This document shows positions 1-4,692 of a stretch of 7,302 nucleotides of DNA, piece after piece (the stretch's first letter is position 1; each line of letters starts with the position of its first letter). Source of the DNA: RGIG8767 sp964487395. Its GTDB lineage: Bacteria > Bacillota > Clostridia > Lachnospirales > Lachnospiraceae. Position numbers and translations under genes: made by a program. The stretch is from assembly GCA_964487395.1 (NCBI GenBank), contig CAZAQH010000091.1:1-7302 (forward strand), written 5' to 3'. The notes beneath the pieces are model-generated. The model made no database searches. It was given only the letters and a program-made list of their open reading frames with translations, and was not told the origin of the DNA.

Positions 1-101
1 TATTTTATCATTGATTCTTTTTTTCAGCAACACAAACCGTTTCTGACGCTGAGCGCCTCTCCATTTCTCAATATTTTCCCTTAAATTACCATATCTTATT
101 T

Positions 102-1607
102 TTATTCATTCGTATCAAGTTCAAACCAAAAAGCCACTCCATTATCATAATTAATAACACCATACTGTTGATGCATTGATTCCATAATAGCCTTTACAAT
201 TGAAAGTCCCACTCCACTTCCACCATATGCTCTGGTACGAGCCTTATCAACTTTATAAAATTTCTCCCAGATATGTGAAATACTTTCTTCTGGAATCGGT
301 ATACCTGTATTAAATACAATCGTCCGTAATTTATTGTTATTTTTCTCCAGGCGAATATCAATCATTTTTTTTCCCGCGCAGTGATTCATGGCATTGGATA
401 GATAATTCGTAAACACTTCTTCTATTTTAAATTCATCTCCCCATACGTAAACAGGGTTGCCATTGGGATACTGTACCGTAATTCCACTTTGCTTAGTCAA
501 AATATCTGTTGACTGCACACAATTTTTAATCATTGTTACAATATCAAACCGCTCCATAGCTACTGTATCATTGCCAAATTCCAACTGATTCAGTGTTAAT
601 AACTTCTTGACCATTGTATTCATCTTTGCCGCTTCATCACAGATAACATTACAGTAATAATTTCTGCTTTCTTCATCATCAATGATCCCCTCCTGCAATC
701 CTTCTGCATATCCTTGAATTAAGGCAATCGGCGTTTTGAGTTCATGCGAAACATTCGATAAAAATTCCTTACGCATTTCATCGATTTCTGTTTTTTTCTG
801 TATATCTTTTTTTAATTCATTATTAGCTGTCTTTAACTCGGAAATTGTCACTTCCAACGCTTCTGACATTTTATTAATATTTTCACCAAGTAGCCCTATT
901 TCATTTCTGTTCTTTCCTTGATATTTTGCTTCAAAATCAAGGGCTGTCATTTTTTCCGAAATATCCGTCAATTCTGATATTGGTTTTGTGATTTTTCTTG
1001 ATATAAACCAAATAAGAATTCCACTTGCTATTACTGCTATTGTTCCTACATAAGCCAAGAAACGATTGGCAATATTAACACTATCACGAATGCTCTCAAG
1101 TGCTGTCCAGATAAGAAACATATTTCCGTTATCAAGATTACCCCACATCTCAATATTTTCATTATTCATCCGCTTGTCTTTAACAATCTGTATCCGATAC
1201 GCATCTGTTTCCACAAGAGCCTGATTACTATTTTGTTCATTTCCCTGTGTTACGTTTTCTGCAAATAAATTGTCCCATAACTGCAATTTTGAAGTCTCTG
1301 GATCACGTCCTGTATATTTAACTGTCTGTGAATCTACATCAACGACTAAAATATCAAGATTATATCTTCCGCACAGTGATTTTAATTCCAAGTCGAATTC
1401 GTCTGTATTGATTATTCCTTCATTTGCAGCTTTATTAACTGTTGTATATGCATTAAGCAATACCTTCTGTTTGTCATGAATATAATAGTTTTCCAAAAAC
1501 GTATTATTCAAAAACCAGCAAAGAAGGATGGTACAAGCCATTAATGCAATAAATATGAAGGCAAACTGCCTGTTAATAGAGTGTTTAATATGTTTATTTT
1601 TTTTCAT
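102..1607 (-). CDS. Membrane sensor histidine kinase (HAMP, HisKA, HATPase_c)
   Basis: Transmembrane sensor kinase of 501 aa that should autophosphorylate on a histidine and pass the phosphate to the response regulator encoded just upstream. An N-terminal membrane segment (about residues 14-34) and a second one (about 183-203) enclose an extracytoplasmic region of roughly 150 residues, which matches no sensor fold I recognise. A HAMP linker (about 203-256) and a short coiled coil follow. The HisKA H-box reads FLSNVSHELKTP, with His288 as phospho-acceptor. The ATPase domain (about 385-498) has the N-box NYLSNAMNH (401-409), a G1 box with NTG (433-435), the F-box WEKFYK (447-452) and the G2 box GGSGVGLSIV (462-471). 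All catalytic boxes are intact. The start is supported by GGAGAG close to the ATG. The family is clear, while the signal and regulon are unknown. The preceding gap holds a hairpin and a candidate private promoter. Confidence 0.95.
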   Translation of the reverse strand: MKKNKHIKHSINRQFAFIFIALMACTILLCWFLNNTFLENYYIHDKQKVLLNAYTTVNKAANEGIINTDEFDLELKSLCGRYNLDILVVDVDSQTVKYTGRDPETSKLQLWDNLFAENVTQGNEQNSNQALVETDAYRIQIVKDKRMNNENIEMWGNLDNGNMFLIWTALESIRDSVNIANRFLAYVGTIAVIASGILIWFISRKITKPISELTDISEKMTALDFEAKYQGKNRNEIGLLGENINKMSEALEVTISELKTANNELKKDIQKKTEIDEMRKEFLSNVSHELKTPIALIQGYAEGLQEGIIDDEESRNYYCNVICDEAAKMNTMVKKLLTLNQLEFGNDTVAMERFDIVTMIKNCVQSTDILTKQSGITVQYPNGNPVYVWGDEFKIEEVFTNYLSNAMNHCAGKKMIDIRLEKNNNKLRTIVFNTGIPIPEESISHIWEKFYKVDKARTRAYGGSGVGLSIVKAIMESMHQQYGVINYDNGVAFWFELDTNE

Positions 1608-1619
1608 TTTCTCTCCAAT

Positions 1620-1647
1620 AAAAAAAGCAGAACTCTGTTCTGCTTAA
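1620..1647 (-). terminator. Terminator-like hairpin between response regulator and kinase
   Basis: On the minus strand a perfect 9-bp stem, AAGCAGAAC / GTTCTGCTT (1637-1645 and 1625-1633), with a 3-nt loop runs straight into a T-tract. This has the form of an intrinsic terminator at the end of the transcript carrying the response regulator. It is placed oddly, because the kinase Shine-Dalgarno (1611-1616) begins only a few bases after the T-tract. It may therefore be a partial terminator or an RNA stability hairpin rather than a complete stop. Confidence 0.7.
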
Positions 1648-1675
1648 TTTTATCAAATTGTAATATTTAATACAA
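1647..1675 (-). promoter_or_regulatory. Candidate sigma-A promoter for the kinase gene
   Basis: The minus strand shows a -35 TTGTAT (1670-1675), a 17-bp spacer and a -10 TAAAAT (1647-1652) preceded by TGA, which gives an extended -10. The expected start, 6-8 bases downstream, falls near 1639-1641, inside the 5' arm of the neighbouring hairpin. An RNA made here would lack half the stem and should escape termination. The match is by eye in AT-rich DNA, so it is a prediction. Confidence 0.55.
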
Positions 1676-1692
1676 CGAAATACACACATTAT

Positions 1693-2373
1693 TCACATTT
1701 CCACTTCGAACTTATATCCCATACCCCAGATGGTTTTGATCAGGTCTCCTTTTTCTCCCATCTTACTGCGAAGCTTCTTAACATGAGTATCAATCGTTCT
1801 GGCATCTCCAAAATAATCGTAATTCCAAACATGGTTTAGTATTTTTTCTCTCGAAAGAGCAATTCCTTTATTTTCCATAAAATAAGTGAGTAATTCAAAC
1901 TCTTTAAAACTCAAATCAATCACCGCGCCATCAATAAAAACAGTATGTGCTGCTTTATCAACACGAATCCCTCCGGCTTCAAGAATATCATCACCCATAT
2001 TGGAATTGGTTCTTCTTAAAATTGCTTCTACGCGGGCAACCAAAATCTTTGGGCTAAAAGGCTTTGAAATATATTCATCTACACCTAATTCAAATCCCTG
2101 TAACTCATCATGCTCCTCACCCTTTGCTGTCAACATGATAATTGGAATCTTGGAATAATTACGTATCTCCTTACACGTCTGCCAACCATCCATTTTAGGC
2201 ATCATTACATCTAAAATAACAAGTGCAATATCTTTCTGTTCAAAGAAAATATCCATAGCTTCACAACCGTCACCTGCTTCTAATACTGTAAATCCGCTTT
2301 TCACAAGAAAATCACGAACTAATTTTCGCATTCTTTCTTCATCATCTACAATTAATATTTTCAGATTGTCCAT
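1693..2373 (-). CDS. OmpR/PhoB-family response regulator
   Basis: DNA-binding response regulator of 226 aa that should be phosphorylated by the kinase encoded downstream and then control transcription. The receiver domain (about 1-120) has the acidic pair Asp10-Asp11, the phospho-acceptor Asp55 in LVILDVMMPKMDG, Thr82 in MLTAKG and Lys104 in SKPF. The C-terminal winged helix (about 130-226) is of the OmpR type, including DLSFKEFELL and the recognition region DARTIDTHVKKLRSKMG. The frame is open from an ATG at 2418, giving 15 extra residues. I prefer the ATG at 2373, because it has CGAGGTG six bases upstream and makes the protein begin with the canonical MDNLKILIVDDE. The upstream ATG has only GGA directly abutting it. 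The gene follows the membrane-protein gene closely, so the two are probably co-transcribed. The DNA targets cannot be read from the window. Confidence 0.93.
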   Translation of the reverse strand: MDNLKILIVDDEERMRKLVRDFLVKSGFTVLEAGDGCEAMDIFFEQKDIALVILDVMMPKMDGWQTCKEIRNYSKIPIIMLTAKGEEHDELQGFELGVDEYISKPFSPKILVARVEAILRRTNSNMGDDILEAGGIRVDKAAHTVFIDGAVIDLSFKEFELLTYFMENKGIALSREKILNHVWNYDYFGDARTIDTHVKKLRSKMGEKGDLIKTIWGMGYKFEVEM

Positions 2374-2379
2374 AACAAG

Positions 2380-2386
2380 CACCTCG
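2380..2386 (-). promoter_or_regulatory. Shine-Dalgarno deciding the response-regulator start
   Basis: CGAGGTG on the minus strand lies six bases before the ATG at 2371-2373. It is the only good ribosome binding site near the 5' end of this frame and supports the shorter 226-aa protein over the 241-aa reading from 2418. Confidence 0.75.
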
Positions 2387-2420
2387 CCATCTGTATCAAG
2401 CAAATTATATGTAATCATTC

Positions 2421-2984
2421 CTAATTTGAAATATTTAATGCCTTTTCTTTTTCTCTAATATTCTGTTCCCGTTCATCTAATTCCTGTTCCCACTGCGAAT
2501 ATTCATTCTCAACCTTTTGACGGTAATTCAAAATAGTTGGATTATTCCCTGTAAAACTTATAATAAATAATGCAAGAACCAAAATTACAAATACCACATT
2601 GGCTATGATGGAATTCTGCAGTTGTTGTTTTGTCTTGTCTTTTTTTTGTTTTCTTTTTACAACACGCACCGGCTTGATTTCATCTTTATAGTTGTTATTA
2701 TATACCTGATATAAGGGTACTCCCGGAATATCCTCTCTGGCGATCCCTGCATGCAACATTCTTTTTTGTAAATCATGTAAATATGCATATCCAATAGGAG
2801 TGCGGAACATCCTTTTTTCCAGTGTCGCCTGATAAACCGATAGTATCGTTTCTGCACTGCGATTTTCTATTTTTTTATCTATATATTGAATTGCGCTTAA
2901 CTCCTGCTGTGCAATTTCGACATCATCTTTTGAGCCGAAGCGAAATCCATTGACGGTGTATTCTGCCTCTTTTTCTTTCTCCAT
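2421..2984 (-). CDS. Unrecognised single-pass membrane protein with C-terminal coiled coil
   Basis: I do not recognise this 187-aa protein. The N-terminal part (1-100) is soluble and mostly helical, with a DVEIAQQELSAIQYIDKK stretch (21-38) and an FRTPIGYAYLHDLQKRM stretch (60-76). A strongly basic segment (about 104-119, rich in Lys and Arg) precedes one hydrophobic segment (about 125-145). By the positive-inside rule this puts the N-terminus in the cytoplasm. The remaining ~40 residues are charged and heptad-like (153-183, rich in Glu, Gln and Lys), which suggests a coiled coil on the outer face. There is no signal peptide. GAGGGA overlaps the stop of the upstream PilZ gene, so translation of the two is probably coupled. 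Its place between a PilZ protein and a two-component system suggests a role in envelope signalling, but that is inference from context only. Confidence 0.85.
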   Translation of the reverse strand: MEKEKEAEYTVNGFRFGSKDDVEIAQQELSAIQYIDKKIENRSAETILSVYQATLEKRMFRTPIGYAYLHDLQKRMLHAGIAREDIPGVPLYQVYNNNYKDEIKPVRVVKRKQKKDKTKQQLQNSIIANVVFVILVLALFIISFTGNNPTILNYRQKVENEYSQWEQELDEREQNIREKEKALNISN

Positions 2985-2995
2985 TGTGAATCCCT

Positions 2996-3670
2996 CTATT
3001 TTCGTTTATTAGGTGGAATCGCATTTACAGTTCTGGTAGCTCGAAGTTTCTCTCTTTGTTTTTCATTGACATATTTGGAAATTGCACTGCTTTCCTGATT
3101 CAATCGACAGCCATAGACAATCTTTTGATGGTCTGCTTCTTCACTTCGTACCACAATAGCTCCAATGCTGAACCTCACCTTAGAACTTTCATCTTCAAAC
3201 GTTAAATGTACTACCATATCAGGCTCTACCTTAACATCTCCCCCACAAACAAAAGAAATACCGGTAACGCTGATATCTTTTATAACTACATCATATGTTC
3301 TCTTATTTAGCTCAATCTGCGCGATTCCATCAAAACCAAGCCACACACGACATGCAGCCCTTCTATTGACAATCTTGCCCGGAGTCATACATCTGATTTC
3401 ATGATATATTTTATCATCCGGCATTTTTATATTTCTGATTTTAACATTATTAAACTGATATACTCTCATATCTGCCTTATTAACGGCAAAAACTCGTATT
3501 ACTAACCCATTTGTGCTGAAACCAACCATTTTTTCTTCTCTAATAATGGGGTCTGCATAAACAACTTGTTCTCCAATTTCAGCTATTGATGTGTCAAACT
3601 CCAACACTTGAAAGCCGATACCAACTGAAATTTGGATATTAGAGTCTTTTTCAAGTTCATATAAATACAT
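2996..3670 (-). CDS. PilZ-domain c-di-GMP receptor (YcgR-like)
   Basis: Cytoplasmic protein of 224 aa expected to bind the second messenger cyclic di-GMP. The N-terminal half (about 1-95) is beta-rich and resembles the YcgR/PilZN-type domain that accompanies PilZ in flagellar-brake proteins. The C-terminal half (about 100-205) is a PilZ domain carrying both ligand motifs: RxxxR as R104-AAC-R108 and D/NxSxxG as D132-ISVT-G137. Intact motifs predict real c-di-GMP binding. The tail (206-224) is short and basic. The ATG is preceded by GGGAG at good spacing and by an extended -10 promoter, which makes this the first gene of the operon. Members of the family alter motility, secretion or exopolysaccharide in response to c-di-GMP. 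Which of these applies is not visible, as no flagellar or polysaccharide genes are present. Confidence 0.9.
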   Translation of the reverse strand: MYLYELEKDSNIQISVGIGFQVLEFDTSIAEIGEQVVYADPIIREEKMVGFSTNGLVIRVFAVNKADMRVYQFNNVKIRNIKMPDDKIYHEIRCMTPGKIVNRRAACRVWLGFDGIAQIELNKRTYDVVIKDISVTGISFVCGGDVKVEPDMVVHLTFEDESSKVRFSIGAIVVRSEEADHQKIVYGCRLNQESSAISKYVNEKQREKLRATRTVNAIPPNKRK

Positions 3671-3717
3671 AATGTTCTCCCGTTGCTATGTTTTCTGAAA
3701 ATAATACCCTATTTTTA

Positions 3718-3726
3718 ATTATAACA
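3718..3726 (-). promoter_or_regulatory. Extended -10 promoter of the PilZ operon
   Basis: TGTTATAAT on the minus strand is a perfect extended -10 element. The position 17 bp further upstream (CTGGTA, 3741-3746) is a poor -35, which is tolerated by extended -10 promoters. The predicted transcript has a leader of about 40 nt, too short for a riboswitch. The site lies just past the ssrA terminator, so the PilZ operon appears to start here independently. Confidence 0.6.
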
Positions 3727-3760
3727 TATTCTTAACATTCTACCAGCAGAAAAATTCAGA

Positions 3761-3790
3761 AAAAAAGTACCGTAATTACGGTACTTTTTT
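3761..3790 (-). terminator. ssrA intrinsic terminator, perfect 30-bp palindrome
   Basis: The 30 bases form a perfect palindrome: an A6 run, GTACCGT, AATT, ACGGTAC and a T6 run. On the minus strand it gives a 7-bp GC-containing stem, extendable by A-T pairs, followed by a run of at least six T. It lies one base beyond the predicted tmRNA discriminator base, so it ends the ssrA transcript. The symmetry means it could also stop transcription on the plus strand. Confidence 0.9.
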
Positions 3791-3791
3791 A

Positions 3792-4130
3792 TGGACCAGA
3801 CGGGAGTCGAACCCGTGTCCGAAGCCCCATCCACTGTACTTCTACAAGCTTAGTCAGTCTATTAACATTCCCTCATGCATCCAGTGGCTGACACCCAGGT
3901 GCACTTAGTAGCTTCATAATACGTACATATACGCAAAGCTTAATATATGCCGTTTCCTACAAAAATGATGTCTTATCCTAGCGTGTAGGTGCAAAAGGTA
4001 AGACAACGCCGCAATTAGGCAGCGTAAGCTAATTTATTATTGTTAGCGTTTAAATTTAATTGTGCGATTAACGTGTCGCAACGGCTTGCTTCTCCAGATT
4101 CAAAAACCCCGTCGAAACCTTGACTAGCCC
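3792..4130 (-). ncRNA. ssrA: Transfer-messenger RNA (tmRNA)
   Basis: This RNA rescues ribosomes stalled on broken mRNAs by acting first as tRNA-Ala and then as a short message. The tRNA-like ends are readable. The 5' GGGCTAG pairs with the 3' CTGGTCC in a 7-bp acceptor stem that includes a G3-U70 wobble, and the discriminator is A; both are alanine identity elements for AlaRS. The T-arm is ACGGG-TTCGACT-CCCGT, and the 5' part carries the conserved GGTTTCGACGGGG. The message region encodes a tag ending in AYAA. CCA is not encoded, because the base after the discriminator is T, so it must be added by nucleotidyltransferase. The length is 339 nt before CCA, which is normal for a one-piece bacterial tmRNA. 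It lies directly downstream of its protein partner SmpB. The ends are inferred from acceptor-stem pairing. Confidence 0.96.
4015..4047 (-). other. ssrA: tmRNA proteolysis-tag reading frame (ANNNKLAYAA)
   Basis: Inside tmRNA, the frame GCT AAC AAT AAT AAA TTA GCT TAC GCT GCC followed by TAA reads ANNNKLAYAA. The probable resume codon is GCT at 4045-4047. The C-terminal -AYAA is a small-hydrophobic degron ending in AA, as recognised by ClpXP-type proteases. The first Ala could be the resume codon or could duplicate the one carried on the tRNA part; the sequence alone does not settle this. Confidence 0.88.
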
Positions 4131-4147
4131 TTATTTAGTTACTTACT

Positions 4148-4179
4148 ATTATAGTATCCCATTTTTCATAAAATTACAA
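4148..4179 (-). promoter_or_regulatory. Promoter of ssrA
   Basis: The minus strand shows TTGTAA (4174-4179), 17 bp, then TACTAT (4151-4156). A perfect TATAAT (4148-4153) overlaps the -10, forming TACTATAAT. Transcription would begin about 14 nt before the mature 5' end at 4130, which leaves a short leader for RNase P to remove. The -10 lies inside one arm of an inverted repeat. Confidence 0.65.
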
Positions 4180-4210
4180 TCCATCATCTGATAAATGGGA
4201 TAAATACTAT
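4151..4210. repeat. Imperfect inverted repeat over the ssrA promoter
   Basis: The left arm ATAGTATCCCATTT (4151-4164) matches the reverse complement of the right arm (4193-4210) over all 14 bases, except that the right arm carries four extra bases (TTTA) in its middle. The spacer is 28 bp. The left arm contains the ssrA -10 and the right arm touches the smpB stop codon. No T-tract follows on the minus strand, so it is not an ordinary terminator. It could be an operator or an mRNA 3'-end structure. Confidence 0.6.
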
Positions 4211-4677
4211 CAATTGAGATTTCTTACTTTAAATTCTTTTTCAGCCTCTCTTTGCTGATCTTTTTTTGCGATATCCTGACGTTTATCATATAACTTTTTA
4301 CCACGGCAGAGACCAATTTCTATTTTTGCTTTGCCATCTTTAAAATATACCTGAAGCGGAACAATGGTAAAGCCTTTTTCCTTCATCTTACCCTGTAATT
4401 TATTGATTTCCATTTTGTGAAGTAAAAGCTTTTTAGGACGAAGTGGATCTTTATTAAAAATGTTGCCCTTTTCATATGGACTGATATGCATGCCATAGGC
4501 AAACATTTCTCCATTTTCAATGCGGATAAATGCTTCTTTGATGCTGCACTTTCCAAGTCTCATGGATTTAACTTCAGTTCCATGTAAAACCAGTCCTGCT
4601 TCTATCTTTTCATCCACAAAATAATCATGATATGCTTTTTTATTATTTGCAATCAATTTCATTGCTTCTTTTGCCAT
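4210..4677 (-). CDS. smpB: SsrA-binding protein SmpB
   Basis: Small basic RNA-binding protein of 155 aa that binds the tRNA-like part of tmRNA and places it in the A site of stalled ribosomes. The family motifs are in order: NKKAYHDYF (12-20), GTEVKS (33-38), PYEKGN (67-72) and DPLRPKKLLLH (77-87). The GKKLYDKRQDIAKKD segment (126-140) includes the DKR triad (131-133), which in the family enters the empty mRNA channel. The beta-barrel and basic tail are complete and the length is normal. The start has AGGAGGT (4688-4694) overlapping the rnr stop codon, 15 bp after the end of rnr, so the two genes are co-transcribed and probably translationally coupled. ssrA lies 79 bp downstream. Confidence 0.98.
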   Translation of the reverse strand: MAKEAMKLIANNKKAYHDYFVDEKIEAGLVLHGTEVKSMRLGKCSIKEAFIRIENGEMFAYGMHISPYEKGNIFNKDPLRPKKLLLHKMEINKLQGKMKEKGFTIVPLQVYFKDGKAKIEIGLCRGKKLYDKRQDIAKKDQQREAEKEFKVRNLN

Positions 4678-4692
4678 TTTTGCTGTTACCTC

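Noticed and set aside
1..101. Possible small gene (18 codons starting at the ATG near 65 on the minus strand) or a terminator after the kinase
   Set aside because: No convincing ribosome binding site, no recognisable peptide, and only weak stems (about 5-6 bp with wobble) not followed by a T-tract on the minus strand. Nothing here can be supported.
300..330. Kinase G1 box with Asn (NTG) where Asp is usual, suggesting a degenerate ATPase
   Set aside because: V-F-N-T/S-G-x-P-I-P is a common variant in Firmicutes kinases and all other boxes are intact, so inactivity is not supported.
736..2158. Plus-strand open frames of 61, 69 and 90 codons inside the kinase and regulator genes
   Set aside because: They lie opposite well-supported conserved coding sequence, have low-complexity Ser/Phe-rich translations typical of antisense shadows, and lack ribosome binding sites.
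2657..2857. 66-codon minus-strand frame within the unknown membrane-protein gene
   Set aside because: It is out of frame inside a longer, better-supported gene that has a coupled start; the translation is unlike a protein domain.
3165..3404. 79-codon plus-strand frame opposite the PilZ gene
   Set aside because: It overlaps the conserved PilZ domain, whose ligand motifs establish the minus strand as coding.
3671..3760. c-di-GMP riboswitch in front of the PilZ gene
   Set aside because: The predicted leader is only about 40 nt and shows no GEMM-like conserved core, so it is too short for a known aptamer plus expression platform.
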